Origin: Verrucomicrobiaceae bacterium
GTDB taxonomy: Bacteria > Verrucomicrobiota > Verrucomicrobiia > Verrucomicrobiales > Verrucomicrobiaceae
Length of the DNA stretch: 64,000 bases
NCBI GenBank assembly: GCA_947507875.1
Contig: CANNQP010000016.1
Coordinates: 20,545-84,544 of the forward strand
Direction: 5' to 3'
The notes beneath the pieces were generated by a model that was not told the origin of the DNA, searched no databases, and saw only the letters and a program-made list of their open reading frames with translations. This document shows positions 16,869-25,294 of this stretch, piece by piece (the stretch's first letter is position 1; the number at the start of each line of letters is the position of its first letter). A program made the translations under genes and the position numbers.

Positions 16869-18494
16869 ATGAAGCCCCAAATCACTGCACTGCTCGCGCT
16901 TCTCAGCGCCTCCGCCCTCCACGCTGCCGACCTCGCTGAATGGGGCGGTGGACCCGGACGCAACATGGTCTCTTCCGAGAAGGGACTGCCCATTGAAATC
17001 GACCCAGGCAAAAAGTATGGCCCCAAAGCTGCCCCGAAGATCGCTGGGCGGCTCCGTCCAAATGCCGAAGAAGCCAACAAAGGCCCGGGCGCGGAGGACA
17101 TCGACCTTAGCACCACAAAAAATTGCCTTTGGGTCGCCAAGCTGGGATCACAGACCTACGGCACCCCGATCATTGCCAGCGGTCAGGTTTATGTCGGCAC
17201 GAACAACGAATCTCCCCGCAATGACAAGCACATCGGCGACCGTGGCATCGTCATGGTTTTTGATGAATACACGGGAGAGTTCAAGTGGCAGCTCGTGTCG
17301 CCCAAGATGGGCTCGGGTAAGGTGAATGACTGGGAGTACCTCGGCATCTGCGCCAGCCCGACCATCATCGGTGACAAAGCCTACGTGCCTGGCAATCGCT
17401 GCCAGATCATCTGCATGGACGTGAATGGCCTGTCGAATGGCAACCAAGGCATGCAGGAAGAGGCCCAGTTCATGGCCGCTTTGGACAAGGATGGCAAGCC
17501 CCAGCCGGTGGAGCCGAGCAAGACCGATGCGGACATCCTTTGGGTCTATGACATGTACAAAGAGTTGGGCGTCTTCCAGCACAACGCCACCGCAGGTTAT
17601 CCCCTCGTGGTCGATGGCAAAGTGTTTGTTCCTACCTGCAATGGCGTGGACTGGACCCACACGAACATACCAGCTCCTCAGGCACCGAGCTTCATCATGC
17701 TGGATGCAGAAAGCGGCACTCTTCTTGGCGAAATGGATCACATTGCCTCTGAGCGTGTGCTGCACTGCTCCTGGTCCAGCCCCACGCTCGCTTTGATCGA
17801 AGGCAAAAAGCAGATCATTTTCGGCGCGGGTGATGGTTGGGTTTACTCCATGGCATCCGAGACCGAGAAAAAAGACGATTTTGACATCCTGAAGGAATTC
17901 TGGCGCTATGATGCCAATCCCCCCGAATATCGGAAAAACAGCGCGGGGGAACCCATCAAGTACGTCGAGTATGATGGCCCGAGTGAGATCATCGGCACCG
18001 TCGTTGAGAAAGATGGCTTGGTTTATGTGAACATCGGTCAAGATCCTGAGCATGGCGAAGGCGTGGGCATGCTCAGCTGCATCGATCCCAAAATGACTGG
18101 CGATATCTCTGGCAAGGCCGTCTGGACCTACAAAGGCATTGAGCGTTCCATTTCTACCCCAGCGGTGAAGGACGGTCTCGTTTACACCGCCGACTACACG
18201 GGGCGCGTCTTCTGCCTGGATGCCAAGACGGGTAAAGAATACTGGAAGTTCGACACCAAGGGTCACATCTGGGCCAGCCCCCTGGTGGCGGATGGCAAAG
18301 TATGGATCGGCAACGAAGAAGGCGAACTCTTCATCTTGGCCGAAGGCAAGGAGCTGAAGGAGATCAAGACCATCGAGTTTCCGAGTCCTCTGCTGAGCAG
18401 TGTCGTGGCGGCCAATGGTTGCCTTTACATCACCACGCACACCCACCTCTACTGCTTCAAAGAAGGGGCCAAACCTGCGGCCGGCGCTGAATAA
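16869..18494 (+). CDS. Exported PQQ-like beta-propeller protein
   Basis: 541 residues with a short signal peptide (ALLALLSASALHAADLAEWG). The rest is one propeller; repeated strands include VFDEYTGEFKWQLVSP, MLDAESGTLLGEMDHI, and CLDAKTGKEYWKFDTKGH. It resembles BamB and outer-membrane quinoprotein-like scaffold proteins. No cytochrome motif or metal site is visible. It sits directly after the larger propeller gene and a strong terminator closes the unit at 18556, so the two are a self-contained operon. Confidence 0.84.
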   Translation: MKPQITALLALLSASALHAADLAEWGGGPGRNMVSSEKGLPIEIDPGKKYGPKAAPKIAGRLRPNAEEANKGPGAEDIDLSTTKNCLWVAKLGSQTYGTPIIASGQVYVGTNNESPRNDKHIGDRGIVMVFDEYTGEFKWQLVSPKMGSGKVNDWEYLGICASPTIIGDKAYVPGNRCQIICMDVNGLSNGNQGMQEEAQFMAALDKDGKPQPVEPSKTDADILWVYDMYKELGVFQHNATAGYPLVVDGKVFVPTCNGVDWTHTNIPAPQAPSFIMLDAESGTLLGEMDHIASERVLHCSWSSPTLALIEGKKQIIFGAGDGWVYSMASETEKKDDFDILKEFWRYDANPPEYRKNSAGEPIKYVEYDGPSEIIGTVVEKDGLVYVNIGQDPEHGEGVGMLSCIDPKMTGDISGKAVWTYKGIERSISTPAVKDGLVYTADYTGRVFCLDAKTGKEYWKFDTKGHIWASPLVADGKVWIGNEEGELFILAEGKELKEIKTIEFPSPLLSSVVAANGCLYITTHTHLYCFKEGAKPAAGAE

Positions 18495-18521
18495 GACCTG
18501 CGCGGATTTCTTTTTTCAACG

Positions 18522-18556
18522 AACTCCATCGTTGCTTCGGCAGCGATGGAGTTTTT
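18522..18556 (+). terminator. Factor-independent terminator with UUCG tetraloop
   Basis: A 14-bp stem AACTCCATCGTTGC / GCAGCGATGGAGTT closed by a C(TTCG)G tetraloop, one G-T pair, and then six Ts. It ends the propeller operon. Confidence 0.93.
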
Positions 18557-18598
18557 TCTGCCCTTGAGCCTTTGCGTAGACTTGGCAAAGATGCGCAC

Positions 18599-19498
18599 AT
18601 GTCTCTCCCCGCCGCTGGAATGTTGAAGCAATACCTGGAGCAGCGTCAGGCCTCAGGCCAGACTCATTCGCTCCTGCGCCCTGGGGTATTGGATCGTCTG
18701 CGCAGCGCGGGCAAACCCACGGCACCGCGAGCCGCTGAGCCACACGGCACGGCACCGAAGGCTGATGTTGCGCCGCAGTCTAGCTCTGCGCTTATGGAGA
18801 TGCCAGTGGCGGTGCCTTCCCGACTGCCTCAAAAGGCCGCAGGCATCTTGGCTGTGCCTGGACAAACCAAAGTCGAGAAGCTCTCCGCGCTCGCGGCCAT
18901 GGCGGAAAAATCAACGCAAGCCAAAGCACTATGCACGCTGCGTGACACGATGGTTTTTGCCGTGGGAAATCCTGACGCCACGATCATGCTGATCGGGGAG
19001 GCGCCTGGGTTCGAAGAGGAACGCCAGCGCGAGCCGTTCGTTGGCCCTGCCGGTCAGAAGTTGAATGGTATTTTGAAGGCCATGGGCCTGGAGCGTAGCC
19101 AAGTGTACATCAGCAACATCTGCAAATTCCGCCCGGCGATGGAGGGCAATCAAGGCACTTCCAATCGAGCGCCGACCGACAACGAAATGGCCACCTGTCT
19201 TTCTTATGTCCTTACCGAGATCGCCATCGTGGCTCCCCAGGTGATTGTGGCTCTCGGAGGCGTCGCGTGCAAAGGCCTGGGTATTGGCGAAGGCGTCATG
19301 CGCCTGCGTGGTCGCTTCTACGATGTTCTCGGTGTGCCCACCATGGTCACTTATCACCCGAGCTACCTGCTGCGTGAGGAAAAGATGGCAGGCGGTGGCA
19401 TTCGGGCCAAAAGGGAATGCTGGGAGGACATGCTGAAAGTCATGGAAAAAGCAGGCCTGTCGATCAGCGAGAAACAAAGAAGCTACTTCCGCCAATAA
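18599..19498 (+). CDS. Family 4/5-type uracil-DNA glycosylase with altered Fe-S ligands
   Basis: 299 residues from ATG 18599 (a TTG at 18572 adds nine residues and overlaps the terminator region). A Pro/Ala-rich N-terminal extension of about 95 residues precedes the glycosylase. Motif A is GEAPGFEEERQREPFVGPAG near residue 133, then SNICKFRP, a CLSYVLTEIAIVAPQVIVALG strand, and motif B VTYHPSYLL near 250. It removes uracil from DNA. Family 4 enzymes use four Cys to hold a [4Fe-4S] cluster. Here the expected CxxC has only Cys 112, and the Cys after NxxK is Phe 177 with a Cys two places earlier, so the cluster may be lost or rearranged. surE begins 7 bp after it. Confidence 0.85.
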   Translation: MSLPAAGMLKQYLEQRQASGQTHSLLRPGVLDRLRSAGKPTAPRAAEPHGTAPKADVAPQSSSALMEMPVAVPSRLPQKAAGILAVPGQTKVEKLSALAAMAEKSTQAKALCTLRDTMVFAVGNPDATIMLIGEAPGFEEERQREPFVGPAGQKLNGILKAMGLERSQVYISNICKFRPAMEGNQGTSNRAPTDNEMATCLSYVLTEIAIVAPQVIVALGGVACKGLGIGEGVMRLRGRFYDVLGVPTMVTYHPSYLLREEKMAGGGIRAKRECWEDMLKVMEKAGLSISEKQRSYFRQ

Positions 19499-19505
19499 TT
19501 CGACG

Positions 19506-20201
19506 ATGCATGTCCTGCTCACCAATGACGATGGGATTGAGGCTCCCGGCTTAGCCGCACTTGAAACAGCAGTGCGAATGATTCCGGGGGCGAGGGTCAG
19601 TGTCGTGGCTCCGGCGAAGGAGCATTCCATGTGCGGTCATCGACTCACCACGCAGACGCCGCTGCAGGTTCAGGAAAGAGGGCAGGGCAGGTGGGCGGTG
19701 GAGGGCACACCTGCCGACTGCGTGCGGATCGCGCTATTTGGTCTCCAGCTTCAGCCAGACTGGGTGCTTTCAGGAGTCAATGCAGGTGGCAATCTGGGGC
19801 AAGATATTCACGTCTCCGGTACCTGTGCCGCAGCGCGGGAAGCGGCCTACCATCAGCTTCCTGCTGCCGCATTTTCTCACTACCTGATTCGCGGCTTGGA
19901 GGTGGACTGGCAGCGCACGGCCCGCTGGACGCGTGCGGTGTTTGACCAGCTCACGACCCGCACCCTGGCGGATGGTGAGTTCTGGTGCGTGAATTTCCCT
20001 CACCTACCTCCTTCAGTGTCAGAGCTTCCCATGCTTCGTGACTGTTTCCCGGCGAGATCGCCTTTGCCGGTGAGTTTTCATGCCCCCGAAAAGGGCATCT
20101 ACCGGTATGATGCGCGTTACGCTGATCGGGGGCAAGATCCTGGATCGGATGTGGCGGCCTGCTTTGGGGGTGAGGTGGCGGTTTTGCGTTTGAACCTTTG
20201 A
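19506..20201 (+). CDS. surE: 5'/3'-nucleotidase SurE
   Basis: 231 residues. The family signature opens the protein (MHVLLTNDDGIEAPGLAAL; metal ligands Asp 8 and Asp 9). It continues with VVAPAKEHSMCGHRLT and the second metal site WVLSGVNAGGNLGQDIHVSGT. It dephosphorylates nucleoside monophosphates and is a stationary-phase survival factor. It is closely spaced with the glycosylase upstream and the yraN-like gene downstream (4-bp gap), so the three share a transcript. Confidence 0.95.
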   Translation: MHVLLTNDDGIEAPGLAALETAVRMIPGARVSVVAPAKEHSMCGHRLTTQTPLQVQERGQGRWAVEGTPADCVRIALFGLQLQPDWVLSGVNAGGNLGQDIHVSGTCAAAREAAYHQLPAAAFSHYLIRGLEVDWQRTARWTRAVFDQLTTRTLADGEFWCVNFPHLPPSVSELPMLRDCFPARSPLPVSFHAPEKGIYRYDARYADRGQDPGSDVAACFGGEVAVLRLNL

Positions 20202-20205
20202 TCTC

Positions 20206-20739
20206 GTGACCGCTCCTCTACCCCAGCCGTCCGTTTGGCGTCTTCTTCAGGACGTCTGGTGCTGGGCTTCACGCCAGCCCTGGCTTCGGCGCGTTTTGCT
20301 CAGGCGGGTGCCCTTATTTCAACGGCAATCCCTGCAGCTCATGGGGCGGCGGCTTTCACGGCCGGAGGTCGGTCTTTTGGGCGAACTGCTGGCGGTGCGG
20401 CATCTGACCCTCCATGGACGCCGTGTGCTTTATCGGAATTACCGTAGCCTGCATCGGGGTGAGGTCGATATCGTCGCCCGACACGGCTCGGTGCTGACCT
20501 TTGTTGAAGTGAAAACAAGGACTAGCAGCGCTTTTGGACGCCCAGCAGATGCGGTGAATCGTCAGAAACAGCAGCTCATCCAGCGCGGTGCTCAAGATTG
20601 GCTGCGGCGTCTTGGTAGTCCGCGCTTGCGCATCCGCTTTGATATCGTTGAGGTTTTGCTCATTCCTGGTGAGGTGCCACGCCTTCACGTGATCGAGGAC
20701 GCCTTCGGTCTGCCTGATTGTTCGGTGACGGGTCGCTGA
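20206..20739 (+). CDS. YraN/UPF0102-family endonuclease-like protein
   Basis: 177 residues from GTG 20206. About 55 N-terminal basic residues are extra; the UPF0102 domain starts at LGELLAVRHLTLHGRRVLYR and contains the PD-(D/E)xK-like core GEVDIVARHGSVLTFVEVKTR with the conserved Asp, Glu and Lys. The family is related to Holliday-junction resolvases, and its role is not settled. It is the third gene of the glycosylase-surE unit and converges with tlyA. Confidence 0.85.
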   Translation: MTAPLPQPSVWRLLQDVWCWASRQPWLRRVLLRRVPLFQRQSLQLMGRRLSRPEVGLLGELLAVRHLTLHGRRVLYRNYRSLHRGEVDIVARHGSVLTFVEVKTRTSSAFGRPADAVNRQKQQLIQRGAQDWLRRLGSPRLRIRFDIVEVLLIPGEVPRLHVIEDAFGLPDCSVTGR

Positions 20740-20748
20740 GAGCTGGCT

Positions 20749-21486
20749 TCACCCGAGCCGACGGAACCAGGCTAGAAATTCGCGATTCCCATCGGTGCCT
20801 TGGATGGAGGATTCCGTCAGTCCATGCCAGCGCAGATCGGGCTGGTTTTCGATGAATTGCTGAATGCGCTGGCAGGCGCGCTCGTGCAGGGCTGGATCTC
20901 TCACAATCCCGCCGGGGCCGATGTCGTCCCGCGTCAGTTCAAATTGCGGTTTAACCAGCACCAGTCCCTGACCACCAGGTTTCAGAGCTGTGAGAGCACC
21001 GGGCAGCACCAGGGTGAGCGAAATGAAAGACACATCTGCCACGATCAGGTCCACGGCTTCGGGCACATCGCTGGCCTGCATGTGGCGGACGTTGAAGTTT
21101 TCTCGGCAAATGACCCGTGGGTCACTTCGGAGTTTCCACACCATTTGATTCGTGCCGACATCAAAGGCGTGAACGCGCGTCGCACCCCGCTGCAGCAGGC
21201 AGTCAGTGAAGCCCCCCGTGGACGCTCCCACATCCATGGCGACCCAACCGGTGACATCGATGTGGAAGTGATTGAGCGCGCCTTCCAGTTTCAGTCCTCC
21301 GCGACTGACAAATCGGGGCGGTTGTTTCACGGTCAAGTTGGCGTCCTCGCGGATCAGCCAGCCTGGTTTGCTGATCACTTCATCCCCCACCATGACTTCG
21401 CCCGCCATGATCAGCCGACGCGCCTGCTCCCGGGAGGGGACCTGTCCTTTCTGAACCAAAGCCTGATCGAGCCGAATGCGTGCCAT
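20749..21486 (-). CDS. tlyA: TlyA-family rRNA methyltransferase (S4 + FtsJ/RrmJ domains)
   Basis: 245 residues: an S4 RNA-binding domain at 1-60 (MARIRLDQALVQKGQVPSRE) and an FtsJ-like methyltransferase from about residue 80. SAM-binding motif I is AMDVGASTGGFTDCLLQRG; the catalytic-loop Lys lies in LVLVKPQFE. The family 2'-O-methylates 16S and/or 23S rRNA. Its ATG shares one base with the stop of the upstream gene (TAATG at 21484-21488), so it is translationally coupled to the membrane protein encoded at 21486-22121. Confidence 0.93.
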   Translation of the reverse strand: MARIRLDQALVQKGQVPSREQARRLIMAGEVMVGDEVISKPGWLIREDANLTVKQPPRFVSRGGLKLEGALNHFHIDVTGWVAMDVGASTGGFTDCLLQRGATRVHAFDVGTNQMVWKLRSDPRVICRENFNVRHMQASDVPEAVDLIVADVSFISLTLVLPGALTALKPGGQGLVLVKPQFELTRDDIGPGGIVRDPALHERACQRIQQFIENQPDLRWHGLTESSIQGTDGNREFLAWFRRLG

Positions 21487-22121
21487 TAACGTGCGATAGG
21501 CTGGATGATTTCATCTCCAGGTTCAATGGAGATACCGGGTGGAATGGAGGCGAGGTCTAGATCAGCCACGGCTTCATTTTCCTCAAGGCTGCTGGTGACT
21601 TTCAACTTGCCCAGCACGCCATTGTCACGCCGCACTTGCAGCTCCTGCCCTGGTTTCAGTCCTTGCTTGGACCCGGCGTCCAGGACGACAAAACCCTGAT
21701 CTTTCACGATGGTTTTGATTTTGGCGATGGTGGGCGCGGCTTTGACTTGTTTTTGCAAGGGCGTCAGGGTGTTGGTGTTGATGCCCTTGGCCTCTGCTTC
21801 AGCCACTGATTTTGGGATCGTCAGGCCACCTCCAGGTAGCTCGCTGGCCGTCGATTCAGCAAGGGCTGGGTTCGGGGCCTTCGCGGGGGCCGCTAGCACG
21901 CCCGGCACCGGAGGGGTGATGGATGCCACCGGGGCCACGGTCGGGCTTGGTAAAAAAGCACTGGTCACCGGCGTGGCCGCTTCCTTCGCCGCCTGCTTTT
22001 TCTTCACGAAATCTAACTCTTCCTTTGCGCCACGGGCGGCTTGCTGCCCCTCCCAGGCTAAGTAGGACGTGACGGCTAGGAGCGCGGCGGTGAGGAGGTA
22101 AGCGAAGTGAACGAGACGCAT
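21486..22121 (-). CDS. Membrane-anchored protein with SH3-like C-terminal domain, unknown function
   Basis: 211 residues. One N-terminal transmembrane helix (VHFAYLLTAALLAVTSYLAW) is followed by a Lys/Ala- and Pro-rich linker. A compact beta domain of about 70 residues (FVVLDAGSKQGLKPGQELQV ... DEIIQPI) resembles the FlgT-C / flagellar-associated SH3-like fold also found in Verrucomicrobia envelope proteins. No enzyme motif. It is translationally coupled to tlyA downstream and diverges from the isochorismate synthase gene. Confidence 0.65.
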   Translation of the reverse strand: MRLVHFAYLLTAALLAVTSYLAWEGQQAARGAKEELDFVKKKQAAKEAATPVTSAFLPSPTVAPVASITPPVPGVLAAPAKAPNPALAESTASELPGGGLTIPKSVAEAEAKGINTNTLTPLQKQVKAAPTIAKIKTIVKDQGFVVLDAGSKQGLKPGQELQVRRDNGVLGKLKVTSSLEENEAVADLDLASIPPGISIEPGDEIIQPIAR

Positions 22122-22224
22122 AATCGCCGATTGGTGCTGCGTTTGCCCGAGAAATGCAATCCAGGAAATGAGGAAGCCTCATCCTTGCACGCTCTGGCGG
22201 GCGTTTCACTATGACCCACACGAC

Positions 22225-23244
22225 ATGACGGATATCGCATTTTTTAGGCTGCCAGGCGGCAGTGCATGGATTGGCACAGGGCCTTTTGAGGCTCTGCCGA
22301 CCTTACCTGCTGAGGGTGGTGCGTTCTATGTGAACGACTTTGACCTGTCGGATCCGGCTCCTTGGAAGCGTCCTGCCGTCTTGACGGAGGTGTCCGAGGA
22401 GACGCTGGCGCAAAAGGCAGGCTGGAAGGGGCTCTCCTTGCCAAAGGTGCAATGGTCCAAACCGGCCACGGAATGGTTCAAGATGGCTTTCCGCCGTATC
22501 CGCCGGGAGGTGCTGGCCCGCCGTTTGGAAAAGATGGTGCCTGTCCTGACGGAAACTGGCAACATCTTGGAGGGTCACCCGGCTCGATTGATCGAACGGG
22601 TGATGTCGGCTCCAGAGAACACGTGGGGCTATGCCTGGGTCCAGGAACAGGCTGGCTTTTTGGGGGCGACACCTGAGTTACTCTTCCGCCAGCAAGGGCA
22701 TACAGTGGAGACCATGGCGCTAGCGGGTACGGCAAAGCCCGGCTCTCACGATGCGTTTCTGCACGATGTGAAGGAGATTGAAGAGCATGAAATTGTCGTT
22801 CGCTACCTTCAGGATCGCCTCTCCTTCCTGAGTGAAGTGCAGCGTGAGCCGCGTGGTTTATGCCAAGCGGGCAGCTTGCTGCATTTCCAAACGCGCCTGC
22901 GCGTCGAGGCCAAGGAGCCAATCGCCGTGGATGAACTCATCCAGCGTCTGCACCCGACTCCTGCGGTAGGGTGCTTGCCGCGGGAGGAAAGCTGGCTGGC
23001 GCGTCTGCGCGAGTATCGCACGCAGTTGGCTGTACCAGGTTTTTTCGGGGCTCCCTTTGGTTTTGTCGAGCCTGGGGCAGGCTCTGCCTGTCATATCGTC
23101 GTCGCTATCCGTGGCGTGAGCTGGCGGGGGCAAGAGGCGCAGCTGCCCAGTGGCTGTGGCATTGTTGGCGGCAGCGCTTTCGACCACGAATGGCGTGAGG
23201 TTCGGCTCAAACGCGACGCGGTCGCGGAAATGCTCGGCGTTTGA
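22225..23244 (+). CDS. menF: Isochorismate synthase (MenF-like, chorismate-binding)
   Basis: 339 residues from ATG 22225 (an upstream ATG at 22168 adds 19 residues with poor coding character). The chorismate-binding core carries ALAGTAKPGSHDAFLHD, then KEIEEHEIVVRYL and LHPTPAVGCLPREESW, the block that separates isochorismate synthases from PabB and TrpE. GCGIVGGSAFDHEW is the terminal active-site segment. It makes isochorismate for menaquinone. It is shorter than E. coli MenF because the N-terminal half is reduced. No other men gene is nearby. The symbol rests on the HPTPAVG block. Confidence 0.83.
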   Translation: MTDIAFFRLPGGSAWIGTGPFEALPTLPAEGGAFYVNDFDLSDPAPWKRPAVLTEVSEETLAQKAGWKGLSLPKVQWSKPATEWFKMAFRRIRREVLARRLEKMVPVLTETGNILEGHPARLIERVMSAPENTWGYAWVQEQAGFLGATPELLFRQQGHTVETMALAGTAKPGSHDAFLHDVKEIEEHEIVVRYLQDRLSFLSEVQREPRGLCQAGSLLHFQTRLRVEAKEPIAVDELIQRLHPTPAVGCLPREESWLARLREYRTQLAVPGFFGAPFGFVEPGAGSACHIVVAIRGVSWRGQEAQLPSGCGIVGGSAFDHEWREVRLKRDAVAEMLGV

Positions 23245-23261
23245 GGTTTTTTTGGTTAGGC

Positions 23262-23774
23262 TCACAGCCCCGGCGGATGGCGTGCGACATAGCCCCCAAT
23301 CGGACGAGAGCGGGTTGACCAGCTCGGGCCTTTGTTCTCACCATTGTAGCCAGTGTCCAGACGTAGCCCGGCGATAACAATGAAGGTGTGGCCTTTTTTC
23401 GCGTAGATGGTGATGTGTTTGCCCTCGCCCCGTTGGCCATAGCTGCGCAGGCTTTCGGAGGTGCCCGGGCTGCGTATCAGGCCCGCTCCGTGCAGCGCAA
23501 AAGAGACCGTGCCAGAGCAATCGTAACCCGTGTCATGAAATCGGCGGTGCCCGCCCCCATGTTTGTAAGGTAGCCCGACGATTTCATTGCCAGCATTCAG
23601 GGCGGCCATGACTCTTCGGGGTAGCCCTGCAGGGGGGACGGCTTTGCCGTGGAGCAGTGCCGCTGTTTTTCCAGGCTCATAGCGATAGACCCAGCGGCGA
23701 TCATGGCTGGAGCAGCTGACGAGCATGAGAATGAAACAAAGTGCGCCAAGGACACGCTGAGCGGGAGAGGGCAT
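23262..23774 (-). CDS. NlpC/P60-like lipoprotein peptidase
   Basis: 170 residues with a lipoprotein signal ending in lipobox LVSC (Cys 21). The papain-like domain has the nucleophile Cys 86 in HDTGYDCSGTVSFAL, preceded by the YKHGGG turn typical of NlpC/P60, and a His 129 in KKGHTFIVIAG. A third residue near Asp 140 is plausible. Such enzymes cut peptidoglycan stem peptides. It is cell-envelope anchored. It converges with the menF-like gene (17-bp gap). Confidence 0.8.
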   Translation of the reverse strand: MPSPAQRVLGALCFILMLVSCSSHDRRWVYRYEPGKTAALLHGKAVPPAGLPRRVMAALNAGNEIVGLPYKHGGGHRRFHDTGYDCSGTVSFALHGAGLIRSPGTSESLRSYGQRGEGKHITIYAKKGHTFIVIAGLRLDTGYNGENKGPSWSTRSRPIGGYVARHPPGL

Positions 23775-23891
23775 GACGGCGCATCGTGCTAGGTCGCTTC
23801 AGAAAATGCAAGCTGACTGTGCGAACGAAGCCGATGCGCCGCCGACGAGACTTGTTTGACCTTGGCCACTGTCCTGGCTAGTAGCGACACC

Positions 23892-25073
23892 ATGGCACTC
23901 ATCGGCACCCCGCTTTCCTCCACCGCCACCAAAGTCATGCTCCTCGGCTCCGGCGAGTTGGGCAAAGAGGTCGTTATCGAACTCCAGCGTCTTGGCTGCG
24001 AGGTCATCGCGGTGGATCGCTACACGAATGCTCCGGCCATGCAGGTGGCGCATCGTAGCCACGTCATCACCATGCTGGATGGAGAGGCCTTGCGCCGTCT
24101 CATTGACTTGGAAAACCCCGACTACATCGTTCCTGAGATTGAGGCTATCGCCACGGAAACGCTGGTTGAGTTAGAAAATGAAGGTCGCAGGGTTGTTCCT
24201 ACGGCACGGGCTGCGAAGTTGACCATGAACCGCGAGGGCATTCGCCGACTCGCTGCGGAGGAACTCGGGCTGCGGACCTCGCCCTATGTTTTTGCCTGCA
24301 CTGAGTCTGAGTTTCGTGCAGCCATCGCCCAGATCGGCATGCCCTGTGTGGTGAAGCCCATCATGTCCTCCAGCGGCAAGGGACAAAGCGTGGTGAAGAG
24401 TGAGTCCGATATCGCCCACGCATGGCAGTATGCTCAGGAAGGCGGTCGTGCAGGCAAGGGGAAAGTGATCGTCGAGGGATTCGTGGAGTTCGATTACGAG
24501 ATCACCATGCTGACGGTCCGCCACGTCGGGGGGACTAGCTTTTGTGCCCCAGTCGGACACACGCAGATCAAAGGCGACTACCGCGAGTCCTGGCAGCCTC
24601 ATCCCATGTCGGAAAAGGCGCTAGCCGCCGCTCAGCACATGGCCGGTGCCATCACCGAGGCGCTGGGGGGGCGGGGCTTGTTTGGTGTCGAGCTCTTTAT
24701 CAAAGGTGACGATGTGATCTTCAGTGAGGTCTCTCCCCGCCCGCATGATACCGGTCTCGTCACGCTGATTTCTCAGGACTTGAGTGAATTTGCCCTGCAC
24801 GTGCGTGCCATCTTGGGCTTGCCGATTCCTAACATCCACCTCCACGGCCCTAGCGCCAGCTGCGCTGTTCTGGTGGAGGGGGAATCCCGCCAAGTGCAGT
24901 TTGGTGCATTGGATCGTGTCTTGGCCGAGCCTGACACTCAGGTGCGCTTGTTTGGTAAGCCCGAGGTCAGCGGTCAGCGGCGCATGGCGGTCACGCTGGC
25001 TCGCGGGGAAGACATCCAGGCGGCGCGGGCGAAGGCCCATCGAGCCGCTCAGGCCATGGAAATTCGCTTATGA
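23892..25073 (+). CDS. purT: Formate-dependent phosphoribosylglycinamide formyltransferase PurT
   Basis: 393 residues from ATG 23892, almost identical in length to E. coli PurT (392); an upstream TTG at 23856 is rejected on that ground. N-terminal Rossmann-like strand [23 protein letters not shown]-grasp signatures [31 protein letters not shown], and [19 protein letters not shown]; PurT-typical [13 protein letters not shown]. It formylates GAR using formate and ATP in purine synthesis. It stands alone, with a possible weak terminator at 25204-25228. Confidence 0.96.
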   Translation: MALIGTPLSSTATKVMLLGSGELGKEVVIELQRLGCEVIAVDRYTNAPAMQVAHRSHVITMLDGEALRRLIDLENPDYIVPEIEAIATETLVELENEGRRVVPTARAAKLTMNREGIRRLAAEELGLRTSPYVFACTESEFRAAIAQIGMPCVVKPIMSSSGKGQSVVKSESDIAHAWQYAQEGGRAGKGKVIVEGFVEFDYEITMLTVRHVGGTSFCAPVGHTQIKGDYRESWQPHPMSEKALAAAQHMAGAITEALGGRGLFGVELFIKGDDVIFSEVSPRPHDTGLVTLISQDLSEFALHVRAILGLPIPNIHLHGPSASCAVLVEGESRQVQFGALDRVLAEPDTQVRLFGKPEVSGQRRMAVTLARGEDIQAARAKAHRAAQAMEIRL

Positions 25074-25203
25074 GCCCTGCGCACAATCCTTCTGAAATTC
25101 AGACTTGCCAGGGCATTAGGGGTTTCGGTTATGATGATGCCTTGTCTAGCTTAGGTCTTGTTTGATGGGGGCGCTTTCCGCATCAAGCCTGATCTTTTCA
25201 GTG

Positions 25204-25228
25204 CACCCATCGGCCTTCGGGTGTTTTT
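25204..25228 (+). terminator. Possible weak terminator after purT
   Basis: CACCC (25204-25208) and GGGTG (25219-25223) can form a 5-bp stem followed directly by five Ts. The stem is short, so this is tentative. Confidence 0.35.
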
Positions 25229-25294
25229 GGGTGAAATGCTAAAAATCGGGTTGAACTGAAACTTCAGCCTATTGTCTCAGTTTGAGCCTTTCGC

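Noticed and set aside
17148..18446. 432-residue frame on the minus strand
   Set aside because: Antisense to the second PQQ-like propeller gene, which has a signal peptide and repeats.
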